Of a stretch of DNA of 64,000 nt, positions 31,061-44,900 are shown piece after piece (positions within the stretch are counted from its first letter, which is position 1; each line of letters opens with the position of its first letter). The stretch is taken from positions 310,001-374,000 of the forward strand of contig CAWUHX010000083.1 of the NCBI GenBank assembly GCA_963922205.1, in the 5' to 3' direction. A program made the translations under genes and the position numbers. Source of the stretch: Romanomermis culicivorax. Its lineage: Eukaryota > Nematoda > Enoplea > Mermithida > Mermithidae. The notes beneath the pieces were generated by a model. That model was not told the origin of the DNA, did no database searches, and worked only from the letters and a program-made list of their open reading frames with translations.

Positions 31061-31981
31061 CATAAGATTTTCAAAGTGTGAAGCCCTAAAGCACTAATCC
31101 TCAGTTTCAGCTAATCCCAATGTCAAGATTATTTTCTTGCAGAGCTAACAATCCTCACATCAGGCTTAAGATTAGCTAATACTAAAGTGTAAGCCCAGGT
31201 TCAGGGGTCTCAGTCTAGAAATAAGAAAATTTAAGAAAATAGTGCAACCCAACAGCTCGAGATGGGGATAATCCTGGAGACATCGAGATTATAACAAACA
31301 CTTGATATCATTGACATGTTAGTGCAACTAAACTGACGTGGTTGCTCTTTTGTTCGAGATTATTTTTGAACTCGATGTTATACTTTCAGTCGATATGTAC
31401 CTTGGTTACAGTCATTGCACACTTCCTGCAAACAGGGCAACAGGATAAAGCATACAAAAATGCCTTTAAAAAGTTTTTGATTCAGCCATGCAGATACTAC
31501 TTTGACACTTTTATCATCGCCAAACTCATGTCTCTAAATGGGTGCATGTTTGATTTTAAATGAAACAAAATTGTATCACGCACCCACATCTGAGATATTA
31601 TCTGTGGGCAAACTTGCTCTGCTCTATGCCATGAAATCTTGTATTATAGTCCTTCTTGCTCAACCTCTGTATTGAATTGTATATCACATTGATCGAAAAG
31701 TATACATATAGCGCCTGTTGAATGAAAATGCCATATTTTTAAGGCAATGTTCCAAGGCAATCCCAGAGTTTAAAAAAGTTTTTAGTAAACTTTCCGGGAT
31801 TTTGGTCTCAAAAAACCAGGATCCATCTCTTCTGTAACCACCCTTCCTCCAAATTCCAGAGCTGGACATGTATGCTTGAAAGAAGAGATGCATGGGAAGA
31901 ATTTTCGAGAGGGAGAGTTAAAAGCAAAAAATGGATTTTCCAAAAAATTTTCAATTTTCATTAATTCTTGTCAAAAAACCT

Positions 31982-32336
31982 GGAGCCGGTTTCATCAGAC
32001 TTAAGCTCCAGCTGAGCTGCAGCTTAAGCTGTAGCTTAGCTCTATATGTTACACCATTACCGTTAAGCTGCAGCTCAGCTGTAGCTTAATTCAAACACAC
32101 AACACAAATCGAGAAAGTTAAGCTGCAGCTGAGCTGCACCTTAACGACAAAGTTGTGGCATACAGAGTTAAGCTACAGCCAAGCTGTAGCTTAACTTTGT
32201 CGATATGTTTTCTGTGCATGAGTTAAGCTATAACTGAGCTGCAGCTTAACGGTAATGGCATAACATATAGAGATAAGCTACACCTTATGCTGCAGCTCAG
32301 CTGGAGCTTAAATCTCTTTGATTAAACCGGCCCCTG
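31982..32336. repeat. Fold-back (palindromic) MITE rich in CAGCTGAGCTGCAGCTTAA
   Basis: The left half begins GAGCCGGTTTCATCAGACTT and the right half ends in the near reverse complement (TTTGATTAAACCGGCCCC). Inside, units of AGCT-rich sequence (CAGCTGAGCTGCAGCTTAA and variants) recur at least eight times in both orientations, with spacers such as ATATGTTA-CCATTACCG mirrored on both sides. The whole 355 bases can fold back on itself. Confidence 0.8.
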
Positions 32337-32958
32337 TTTTTTCATCTGTTTTAAGATTTTGAAAAAGTCCAGGGGTAGCCAATCGAGTTTTTCCAGAGGC
32401 CAGCCGGGTTTATCCAGAGTCTCAATGGAAGGGTTAACTCCCACACCCTATGTGCATCAATGGTTGGTAGGTGTGCTGATGCACTCAGCTGCAGAATATA
32501 CTTTTTCACGGAAATGAAAAATTTTTTTAATGAGAAAGACTAAATATCCAATATAACAAAAGTGGATTTTTCAAACTTTAATTCAATTTCTCAAAAATCT
32601 ATTATAGTTCAATCTTTTTTCTAGCTTGGCAACTATTCAAGCAAGTATATTCTCCTTTTTTCTGCCCCATCGGGGCATTTTCTAATAAACTAGTCCACCT
32701 CTTTTTAGTGGGCCTCAACCACGCATGAGAACCTTCATAGATGCACATTGAAGTTTTAAATTTGGTAATTTTCACATCAAAGAAACAACAAAAAACAATC
32801 TTAAAACTACAAATTATCACTTTCGGATTAATTTTTCCTCAAAATGGAGACTTCCAGGAGAGCAAAATTTACTGTAATTCGACATAATATTAAATCAAGC
32901 CACAGAAATACAGTACCATGGGTCAAACCTTAGGTAAGCAAATCTTTCTACATCAAGA

Positions 32959-35900
32959 CTATGTACACTCAAAACGACAGTAATCGGGCAGACGATACAT
33001 ATTATTCCCATTCCGCACCCACATTCCTTCTAAAGCTTCTCTTTGTGTTCCAGTCATTTGTATCGGATCGGCCGATCGCCGATCGTTCGACAATCTGAAT
33101 TGACCTCGGCACGTCACGTACCTCCTGAACCGCGGTTCGTAACATTTGGCCTGACAATTTTTACCGTACCGATCTTTAACCTCTACAGTAACCACGTTGA
33201 CTCGGCCTTGCGTGGTATCGGGATCACGGGCCGACAGAACGGCGCCGCCTTTGTAGGCGGGATAAAGTCCCATTCCCGGAACTAAAAAGCCGCGACTCCT
33301 TTCACCCTGGAAACTCGAGATTTCAATGCCCGCAGCGTCCAAAAAACTACCGTCCCTTTTGATTATAGTACAGGTGAAAAAAATTTGCGGTGCTGGAGGC
33401 AGTCGTTGGTTTTGGTTCTGCCAAACGTTTGTGGAAGGCCAATTCGGGTTCTGGAAGACGCTGCTGCTAGGTAGTAATCGTGGGTTTTGCCAGTTCCAAC
33501 TAGGCTGACCGGTGTCGTTTCGTGAATTTTTATGTTGCTGGTTTTTCCGCCACGGATTTAGGTTCTATCGTAAAATAAGAAACTTTTTAGAAGAATTGTG
33601 ATCGTCGTCGAAAATGAACTTGGCATGTTCCAAAACCATATATGACCGGAAAAGGCATAGTGTTTGTAGTTTTGCGCCCCGTTGTTCATCACACAGCTTT
33701 CTCAGCTCTACCATCACCACTACAATCTCAATTTCTAAACTATTGGCTGGGTTAGCTCTGTCAGTAGCTTGTCTTTCTCCTACGCAATAGGTTGAGGGTT
33801 CAAGCCATCGTCAACGTTATTTTTCTGACGCGCTAGCCACGTGGATGTTGTAGTAGTGCGTCCGGCTGTTCATTACGCGGCATGCCTCGCACTAATCCAT
33901 CACCACTACAACTACAATTTCCGAACCATCCACGTGGCTTGGTTAACGCAGTTGGTAGCGCTTCTGCCTGGTATGCAGTGGGTCAAGGGTTCGGGCCCCT
34001 GACCGACCGTTACTTCTTCTGACGCGCCGGCCACGTGGATTTGGGTGTACGACATGGATTTGAGCACATGACAATAGTCCCATAAGAGAGTGATGTTAAC
34101 CCAAACTATAATCCCCATTCCAAGGCCAAGAAATGGAACAAATTTTCAAAAATATCGGCTTTTGGTGATTTTGAAAAGTCTTTATTCAATAGGGTAGCTG
34201 TAGTTTGTTTTTTTATAAAATGCTTCCAAAATAGAAAAGTGACACAAAGCAGTACTGTCGTCAAAAGCGTTTATATAGAGCCCTTATCGTAAAATTTTCC
34301 GCTCGAAAAATTGTTGAAGGTGAGGGCAGTATACTGACAAATTTCCAGTCCTATATGATCTACTGTTTTTCAGAAAATCGTGAAAATCTAAAATACTACT
34401 TGCTTTCCACTTTCATTATTTAGAAGCATTTCAAGAAAAACAGATTATAGAAAAGTTTTGCAAGCCAATAAATCGAACTTCAATGTAATTTGATTTACAT
34501 TGCATCGCAAACGCTCACATTGGAGAAGTCGCACGATATGAGTTTTTTGTCCATGATCATTTTATAGTCATCGTGCTACTACAATCATGAGTTGAATTGA
34601 CTCTACTTGAGAAATTTTCTTAAAATCTCAAGTTTCACCAGAGCCATAGTCAAAATTTTGGTGAACTCTGGCAGGAATGCAAATCCAATTGACTTCAATT
34701 CGAGGAAAGTTTGGGGTAACGCAAAAAGTCAGTGACACATTTTAATCATTGCCATCACAGCATGGAAGATGATCCCACGAGTGCACAGCTGTTAACAAGT
34801 GTCCATCCACGGAGAAGATCAAGGCCAACAGAAAAAGCAAGCTGCTGGAAGACATAGAGGAAGATCTAGGGATTTATAGCTTAACAATAGTTTTGATCTT
34901 GCAACATCTGCTTGAGATTACTGAACGTGGAGGTCAAATTGGTGTCTAAACGCGTGGCATGTGAACATGAAGACCATTCAACAACTTTGAATTTGGAACT
35001 CATACATGAATATGAGAATTGAAGTCTGGATGTTGTCATTTAACCCTGAGGTCCAGATACCGTCGGGGCTGTGATTGCTCAAGGAGTAAAGACCATTCAT
35101 CAAGGCCAATGCACAAGATCAGTTAAAAAGACAATTTTAACATGATTTTCTTGATGCAAATGGTTGATGTCTATTGATTTATTGTGAAATTAAGCGTTCA
35201 TTTAAGGTTTATATTACACCACATACTGAGCAGATGATGTGAAGCCGTCAAGCAAAAATGTCAGATTAAAACCGAAAATGAGTTGCTACTGGACTGCTTC
35301 CTAAAAGGCTAAATGACCAATTCAAAAATTTGATGGCGCATAACGACTTCTGACCTTAGAGTTGGGTTAAATGCGTTTTTTAGCTTAGATTCGGACGTTT
35401 TTTATAACTAAACGTCGAACTATCGTATACGATGTCATATGGGAGTTAGCAAAACTTTTCAACCTCCCTCATACGTGAATTTTTTCAATCTCTAAAAGTA
35501 AAAACTATCAAGCCGCAGACTTTGAATATCCGACTGTATACGTACTCTTCCTACGTATTTCCAGCAGTCGTATTGATACTGAATTCATGTTGGGTTCCGT
35601 AGAATGGACAGTTTTTTCTAGCATACCTGATGCATCGATCTAACTGTTGTCATCAATGGACTTTCCCACCTTTGGGGTGATCTTTCTTGAGCACTCTTAG
35701 GGCCTGTAAAGTGTTCCCGGTTTTTGTTGTTCCAAGGTCCCGGATTCAGCGTTAACCCGATGGCGGGTACGAAATGTTTCGTCGTTCCTGGAAATTACAC
35801 GAACGCATAAGTGTTTTCAAAGAAATGCTTGTAAACTGTAAAATGAGAGAGATTGTTACTCTATTCAAGATTGTCCACACAGGTCTTTTATTGAAGAAAT

Positions 35901-38900
35901 TTTTACTACAAAATTTTTAAATGTTAGTAGAGTGATCTCTAATCCTATGCGACATTTGGTTTTGCAAAAAATCGTAAAAATATGAAATATTACTTGCTTT
36001 CCAGTTACAATATTTAGAAGCATTTCAAGAAAAACAGACTATAGTACGTTATTCCTCAAATGATTGAAAAATGATGACATAATAAAGCAAATGATTTATT
36101 TTTGCAGTTTTCTTCAAATCACTCGTCATATGTAATTTAAAAGTTGTCAATTAACTAAATTAATCCTTAAAAATTCATGAATAAAAAATTCTTCACTAAA
36201 CGGCTTTTGTAAACGATGTTCCGAGACAGCACGTGTTCATTTTAACGGTCATTTTTTAATTGATAGGGATTTTATGAGTGAATTCTCTGGTCGAAGAGAA
36301 AAAACTGTCATTTCATCTACGTAACATACTGAATTTCAGGAGCACTAAAATTTAGGACTGTGGAAGAGCTGGATAGTCTGTCGGATCGGAACATTTCATT
36401 TCGAAAATATTAGCATTGTCTAAAAAATTTTACAGACTTAGAAGTCATATAACTGCAGTACCTGCTAGCTTTATTTGATTATAATAGGCCACTTCTTCCC
36501 GTTTTTAATCCTATGCTTTCATCAAATTTCTGGCAATCAAGAGGTCCTAAGTGTAATCAATGAGAAAAACATTTTCATCCGTCGGCGACAAACGGACCTG
36601 CTAATAATTTTCTCTAATAACCCTTTTGAATGCAGTTAGGCGTCGGTGAAAGTTCTAATCTTAATTAAAAAGAAATAAACAAGACTTTGCTTTTTTAAAT
36701 TTTAGTCTCCACAAATTTTTACTTTTTTAAACGATGTCGTATGTAAAGAGATACATATTTTTTCTATCGTACAAAGTTTCCCTCTCCGTGAAAATTTTGT
36801 GTTATATTCAATCTACTTTTTTTCTTGTGGGCGGCCCGCCATTTCATAGTAAATGGACTATAGCATGAACCATACGATGAAAGTTTTTGACATTTTAGCA
36901 TGGATTAGGATTTTAATTGATGAATTCTAAAAATTCGCCCCTGACATCTAAGAGGAAAAGAAAAAAGCGTGGTTTAACATCAAGTTTTTAATTTCAGCCT
37001 GTGGACTTTGAGCAAAGATGACACAAAAAGCTCGAAGATTACGATGCGCACACATAGAACTATGTAAGAGGAAGCGTCATATATGAATTCCCCATCCACC
37101 AGAACGGGATTGGCCTACTTGAATTCTACAATCAAATGGTTAGGGCTAGGGTATGGGTCCCCTCAGGGGCGAACAAAGCTGAAAAATGTCAATGTTATAA
37201 TAGCAAATGGCCGTCTTTGACCAAAAAATGGTAGAACGTTAAATTTTTAGGCACATAAATAAATTGATCAATTTTTAGACCACATTGAACTATTTTTTAT
37301 ATTTTTACTTGCGTCAGGAACAAACGGAGCATTCGTTGGCAGCTGGGGCTGTTTTCTCGGAGTTGCACTTCGCGTCTTGATTTTCGGACAGATGCTGAAC
37401 GTAGGGCAAACGCCCTCGTAGCAAATGTTCGTGCCCTCGAAGCCCTTACAGTTTCCGCCCGGCTTAATTTTCGACACGCACCGGTAGCCCGATCGTGCGT
37501 CACAAAAAAGATAGGGCGATGAGCAAGTGGGCACCTTTCGAGAACAAGCAGGACGCGGTTGGTAACTGTAGAGTTCTTCGTACTGATTGCTCATGCCGTC
37601 GACGTTACGTAACGGTCGGAAAGGCGACATGGGAAGATAAGCCTTGTCAGTGCCCCGCGTGGCCGGGCAAGACAAGGCGCCATTGTATGTTTGCCGTTCG
37701 TTGGGTCTTTGTCGCGTTCGGCGGAATTCTTCGAATATGAAATCGACGAAGGCGTGATGCGAAAAGAAGACCGGGTCGTTGGGCGACACAGGCGGATTAA
37801 ACATATGGCCGCCGACCCACATGTGGACGCCGCCGTGGGCTAATTCGAAGTCGGGTTTGACGCTATTTAAAAAAAAGTAGTGAATAACGGTGAAGGACCT
37901 GCAGAGTGTCGAAAAGTTAGTCAAAGATATGCACATTTGATGGGTAAAGAAGTTACGTGAAAATAAACTGCTTTCAATTAAACCTGGATTTTATTATCGA
38001 CAAGAATGCACTTCAGTTCAACTGGTATTCACGTGCTCAACAATTGATACGTCTATCAAGAAAGAACTATCAGAACTAAGGGCCGTATGCACGAAGGCCG
38101 CTTAAGCTAATTCAGTGTTAAAAATGGCACAAGCGGTGTTAAAGTTAAGCGGTATGCACAAACGTGAGTTAGTGCTAACACGGTGTTAAATTAACACGAG
38201 ATTTTAATTCTGCTCTCCCCCAGGATTAACGATGAGTTAGTGCACTTTTCTTCTGAAATCTGGAATAGGTGGTTTTTTGTGTGTGATGGATGTTTTGGAC
38301 ATTTTTGAAGATGTGGATGAAGAGGATATTGATGATTATGTTCGAATCAGGACTTTTCGGATCGTAAAAATTCACTTGAAAGATATTCTGACACTGAATT
38401 TTGGATAAGATACAAACTGGCCAAAAATAACGCGATTCAATTGATAGCTTTACTGGAAGAAAATTTAAATCGTTACACAAAACGCAGTTCCCTGTTTAAG
38501 CTGCTTTACAGGTACAATTACATAAAAATTTAGTATGCAAACGGACCACTATATTTTGTCAAATCGGTGAACACAGGATACTCGGGAAACGACAGCGCAT
38601 GGGACTGGGCTGAGCCAGTCAACGATGCCATTTTCTTCTTATAATAATCAAGTTTAGTCGCTGCGGCTTCTTTTTTCAAATTCAATGAGTTTCCTTTTTG
38701 CTTAATCACTTTAATTTGCATAATTTTTGCATTATTTTCAGAGTTGAACTGTGGCACTACTTTTAATCTGCAGCATGGTGTTCACTTGAAAAGTCTGTGA
38801 TACAGTACATCAAATTCAAATGTAAAACCATTGCCGCCTTTTAGTTCCTCCACTTGCCGCATAATTGCTCTTTGGAGAGATTTTTAACTTTTGGGTTAGA

Positions 38901-41900
38901 TTTGAACGCTTCCTCAATGGCATCCCATGCTGCATTTTTCGCATGCACCGATTTCGAATCAATTTTTTTATTTTCAAAAGTGTCAAAAGTGTCAGCACGT
39001 TCGGAACTGCATTCCAATAAAAATTCGGTTTCTCCTACGTCAAAATTATGAGTTTTCTCACGATTTTTAACTGAATCTATGTACAAAAAAAAAACAACAG
39101 AATCAGAGAACCAAATTTCACTTAGATGAATAGGAAAGAAAGACTATTTTTTGTTTATGTTGTTTTTGTTGGCAAGTCTATTGTTGCCCAAAGGTTAAAT
39201 TTGGAACTTTAACGCGGCTTAAAATTTTGAACACAGTGTTAAGAAATTTAACACCGAGTTAAGTAAGCGGCCGTTAATCCACGTTCGTGCATACCGCTTA
39301 AATTTAAGCCGTGTTAGCAATTTAACACTGTGTCAACTAACACGCTTAAGTCCACATGTTAAAGTTAGCGGCGTTCGTGGATACGGCCCTTACAGGTTAG
39401 GTTTCATTCGCGCTAGTGAGCCCAAAAGTGACATGAAAGACGTTCTTCAATTGTAGCTATAGCCCATTCAATGCAATTTCGGGCCCAGCAACATACCAAA
39501 AAAGCACTATTTCAATTTTTTCATTTATATTGTTGAAAAACGCTTAATTTCTCCATGGCAATGAGAATGCCAAAATCATTGGAAAACATCATACTTCTGT
39601 TGATTTGGATAGAATTGAGTCGACACTTGGTGAACTACTCGAGAAATTTTGACCACTTGAAAGGGTAATCGAAGGAATCATGCCGCTCACTGAAGAAAAA
39701 TTCTTTTAAATGCTTACAGCAGTTAGCTTACCGTACTTCATTCATTTTAAAACGATCGATGCAGCGATCTCATGAAAGTAAGTTCGATACGGAAAAAACT
39801 AGTAAGCTTATTATTGTAATCAATGAAAAAGTTCTCCTTAGTGAGCGACAAGCAGAGTAGCTGAAAATTTCGTTCTATAATCTGGTTGAAAGCGGTCAAA
39901 ATTTCTCGAGTAGCATTTAAGTATCAATGCAGTTCTGTTCAATTCGACAATGGATAACATGATGTTTCTCAATGATTTGGTCATCCTCATTTTCAGGAAC
40001 ACATTTTGCCGTTTTCTACAGTATAAAATCTTCCACTAAACGAAAAATGCGTATCAAATTTAACTTACTGTTTTCGTTTTCGCTGCATTTATCATTTTAA
40101 ACTGCATGAGCCATAGTTTTTTCCAATGTTCAACTTACGTTCATGGAATAGCTGCATCGATCCTTTCAAAATAAATTAAGTACGGTGAAAAAATTCAAGA
40201 ATTAATTTATTGTAGCATGCTGCAGCGAAATTTTAACAATTCAGCTTTCAAATTCTGAATGAAAAAAGAATGACCAAAACTCTTGGTGCTCAATTGCTAT
40301 ATGACAACAAGATTAGCTCGCAGTAATGTTTCTACTCAAATCAATTATAGCGAATTTATTTTGCAGACGAATAATTGTTTTTGTGTTCATAAGGTAGAGA
40401 AATTTATATCAAAAGTCAAGAAGTTCAGACAATCCTGGATGTATAAAGACTCCGTCGACCGAGTTATAACCGCCCAATTCAGGCTGTTTAAGCCAGGTCC
40501 ACATGGATTGATTTCGAAAATTTTTTTGGGCTCATCTTTGAACGGATTTAGGAATCCACAGTTGTTATATGCGCAGTTATTGGAAGCCTTTTACTCACGT
40601 AAAACTTTGATTCCCTTTAATTGAAAAACTGTTAAAAAAGGTACTAATTGACGTTTTTCTGTCAAACGACGGACCGTACGAAAATTTAAAATTTTCAGTA
40701 CTGAATTAAATCATTGACAGTGCTTTTTAGTGAATTCTACATTAAAAGATTCATGTAAACGATTCTGAAGACTACTTATTTTTGACGTTGTTTAATTTAC
40801 AGGCTTTTCATAAATAGCAAACTGTTAAGGTCCCTCTTACCAATAGACCAGATCGTCGTATCGGCCCGAAGAAATAGCTTCTCTGATGAAAGACTCGTTG
40901 AACAACGTTCCTTGCATAGACTGCCCTGCCTCTCGATACAACCGAACGAATTGATTTTTGTAGGCGTGAGTCGTAGGCCAATGGGCGTACGGTCCAGTAG
41001 TCACGTAGCCTTGACCGTTGCCAAAAAATTCGTCAGTCCATACGATGGAATCCCTCGGGTCTGGCAAATCGTGATCCATCCTACTGTCCCCTAGGATATT
41101 TTTTAGACTTGTAGTGATCCTTCACTCAGCAGTTTTGTGTACAGAAATCACATGTACAACAAAATTAGGTGACTTCAAAATGATCCTCTCAAAAGATTGT
41201 TTCAAGATTGGTATCTCAGACAGAGCATTTTCTTTTGCTCGTTCGCAGGTTTTCTTCCACTCAACTTTGTTCTATGTGTGTACGTGTGGAAATGACCCTG
41301 ATTGTCCGAATCTTGATGAATTGTGAGACATCTGAGAACAGAAGATGATATCCATCATAGAGAAAAATTTCCAAAACTTACAGTAAGGCACCGAAACAGT
41401 CCCATCTATGCTTCGAAGCGCCACCTCAAATCTGAAAGAATAAAATGTTTTTTTGGAAATCAGAAGTGCACGTTCAAGGAGTCCTCAAGATTGTAAAAAC
41501 GTGTTCTTATCCGCTTTTTTTGCAACGCTGAAATTTATGCTCGTGATACTCACTGTTGGACTAGGACATTTTCTTCGGTCACTATGAAAATAAATGGCCC
41601 TGAACCAAACTTGTGAACAATCAACATGATTCGCATCTTGTTATGTGGCTCAAGGTGTTGAGTTGTCTTTGTGAGGTGTCTTTGTGCCCGCCAAAAAGGA
41701 TGTGAAGCCATGTTTTGGTTGATTTTTGCGTCACCAATGTCCATTTAAATGATGCTCCATCAAACAAGAGCCTTTTTTATCAAATTTTTGCAGATGAGAA
41801 ATTTCCAACTCTATATGACGCTTAGTTTAAAAAATGACAAAAAATGGAATAATACCGGTTTTCCGGTTTCATTCCTGAATGCAATTGAGAAGAAACAGAT

Positions 41901-44900
41901 TATATATTTTTGATTGAACGGGACTCCTTGTAATATTTAGGGACTGTATGAGTCTACTGACGACTGAACTATTCTAGTGATTCAGTAACCAACTTTTGTT
42001 TGTGCCATCTCGCAAAGTTCCCAATAGTCTTCGATGAACGAGCCCCACAACTTACTGTTTCAGTAATTCCCTGTGATAAGGCAAAAATGCGGCCGAAAAA
42101 TGAGCTTCGGGTGCTTCTTCGGGTGAATGATGCCTGATGAACAACTCGTATTTACTGGCGCCATCGATTTTTTCCGTTTTCAGACGATTGACCGCCGCAT
42201 GGTAGCGACGCCGCTCTTCGTCAGTCATCATTCGGTACTCTTTTCGCATGACGCGTTGGTCATTTTTGATTTTAGGGCTAGACGGAGCGTCGGCGAACAA
42301 ATCGCTAATAGATGAGCGTAAAAGTTGATTTTTGTCCAATTGTTTAATGGTCGAAATCGACGCTGCAGTCGCTGGTATTACTGTAGTTATCGACGAGACG
42401 ACTTGCCTCTTTTTACGACTTTTGGGCGCCATGCTAGTCGCCTTTGGATGATTTTTGTCGGCCCAAAAGCGCCGTTGCATGGGCGGATTTTTGGCCAAAT
42501 AAGGCTCCCGTGTATACTTCAGAGTGGTCATTTTTTCCAAAGAGGCATTATTCTGGGCTAAAAGGTCTCTGAAACACGAATGAGACTAAGGTTTAATTAG
42601 TTGTAAGCCCGCCAAAAAAGGATGTGACGTGATTATGATTAGCACTCCAACAGGCAATTACTGAAATAGATCCCTCTGAAAGTGCAAATCTGATTTTCTG
42701 AGTTCGAGCCTTCATGGTTTCCGTAATTGATTGAATTTATTCGGACGTGGTAAAATTATTTGAAAGCTTAAATTTTAGCCCCGATTGGTGTCCCAAAAAT
42801 TGATCTTCTGTCTATTGTCGTTATATCCTTCTCAGTATCAAAGCATTGTAAGAAAGCTATTCTATTCTAGTTCAAATGAGAACAGAAACTACAAGCGTAA
42901 TAATGAAACCGCCCACTAATAGAACCGCACCAAAGAGGTGAAAAATTTATAGAACCCGTACTCTAACTGAACCTGTTGGGTGCTATAAGAATCCAAACGA
43001 ATCAGAACTTCACTACTGTATAAAATGTAGTTTTTCGCGGCATTGTGCAACAAGAATCATCAGTCACACATGATAACTTCAGCTCAGAAAAGGAATCAAT
43101 AAAAACAGTCATGGCTATATTGTTTTGATTCAGTTCTAATTAAAGTTTTTATGCCACTAAAGCTCAAAAGAACTTTCGAGTGAACGATTTCTTGAAAAAG
43201 TAGTTGAACCGCCCTTTTATTGAACCTGCCTTCCTATAAAATCATTCCACGCGAAAAAAACGAAAAAAATTGCGAATTTTATTAGAATAAAATACGGTAT
43301 ATAATGTGGTAAAATAAATTTTTTATGGGTCGATTTTTCGCGATTAGCATATTAACGAAAAATACTTCCAAAGGATTCAAAATACGTCAGGTTTCGTGAT
43401 CTGATAGCCTGCTTGTAAAGCGAGTTTTTGAAAGCTATTATAGCTACGCAAAATGGGCCTATTTGTGCTGGTATGTAATAAATGACAAAAATTAGTATAT
43501 TCAAAATCGTTGACACAATGCGAAGAATTTTTATGGGACGATCAGATCCTTTTGACGAGTGCTTTAGCGGAAAATTAAAAATATATGAAAACTCAACTGG
43601 CTTTTCAATTTCATTATTTGCTTATGGTGTGAATAAAAAAGACTATAGTATAAAAAAGTCTAAACATGCATCCAGGATCTATACTACTTTCAAAAAACAC
43701 GAGTGTTCCGAATTAGTTGCCTTTTTCGGCGGAACGAAACGGAACAGCGGGATGTAACTGAACGAAAGGGAAATTTTCGTTCCGTTCGGTTCTGTTAGAG
43801 GTTACCGTCGATCGTTTTCCGCAATATTGCAGTTATACTTTCCGACCGAAAGTGGATTTTTAGGCTGAACGGTTCAAGCAGTTGACGATGGGTTCCGTTT
43901 CGCCGAAAAAAGCAAGTATAAATGAGTCTTTAGAGTTCTATTATTGTAACCCGTGCAAGTCTTCAGCCTATTCAAACTTGCTCATCATCCGAAAAATATA
44001 AGTCTCACTTAAATTTCCGGCATCTCTCTAGCCATTGTCCATATCGGGCCAATAGACGACCAGTTCTTAGCTCGTCATCTTTGGCGTTTTCGAACTGCTC
44101 AGGGAAGGCATCTCCAGGCGTTCTAGCCCTTAAAACTTTGAAGCAATAATCGACCGTAGATTGAACGATGGAATTATTTTTTGCGCTCGGTGGTTCCGTG
44201 CCATCCGGGCAAGATTTAACGTGGTACAAAGTCAAATTTCGTTGGGTCAAAATATCGACCAACATTCGGCACTTAGTTTTAAAATTTTGGTATATGGTTT
44301 TTTCAAAGTCGTGAATAAATTTTGGCCTGGTTTTATTATGATTTTCTAGGATTGCTTGCAATGCCTCAGAGGCATTTTCGGCCTTCAAAATTACGTGACA
44401 CATTTGAGCGACTTTTTCACGTTTTTGACACGTCGCCAAATGATCGTCTTCGTTAAGGAGGAATTGGTCATTGATTGTCGACAAGTTTACTGTATTTAAA
44501 TTGTCGGCTCGGAGACCGAAATCGGCGAACGATGACCTACCTAAGATCAATAGGGTGTTACGCCGACTCTGCATACCAGTCCAGGTGGCCCCCAGTGGCT
44601 TGGAGCGGCACCGTTTCAACGTGCATTTCACTACGTCGGTCAGGCACTGGGCACCCTGACAGGATCGGAGACGATTCAGCCTACAACGAAAAATATTACA
44701 AAAAGCAGGCAGGAATTGGAAAGCTTTTTCACGTGAGGCGGAAACTTCGACTAACTAATTTACGGATCTCCATAAAAAATGTATTTTATTGTAGATCAGC
44801 TGACGGTATATTTATTTTGAAACACACTGAAGACGCCGCAAAAATTCTATTAAAAATAGCAAGACATTTATTGACAATATCTGAGAAACTGTTGTTTCGT

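Larger units (their letters stand above)
29251..32693. mobile_element. Inverted-repeat DNA element, copy 1 (3.4 kb)
   Basis: The left end reads AGAAAATGCTCCGATGGGGC and the right end GCCCCATCGGGGCATTTTCT, with similarity continuing inward for more than 100 bases. The internal sequence near both ends is shared with the element at 46030-47701. This copy has about 1.3 kb of extra internal sequence (roughly 29800-31080) with hydrophobic open frames around 29883-30313 that match no known transposase. The left end lacks the CTAGTTTATT extension present at the other three ends, having fused with the 29090-29257 repeat. A fold-back element is nested at 31982-32336. Confidence 0.75.

Noticed and set aside
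33935-34012. Functional tRNA gene
   Set aside because: The D-, anticodon- and T-arm-like parts are visible but the acceptor stem does not pair, and a second similar unit lies nearby, so a SINE is more likely.
41550-41744. 64-codon minus-strand open frame between tyrosinase exons
   Set aside because: The neighbouring exons (42056-42568, 41382-41431 and 40841-41090) join in phase to a continuous tyrosinase domain without it.
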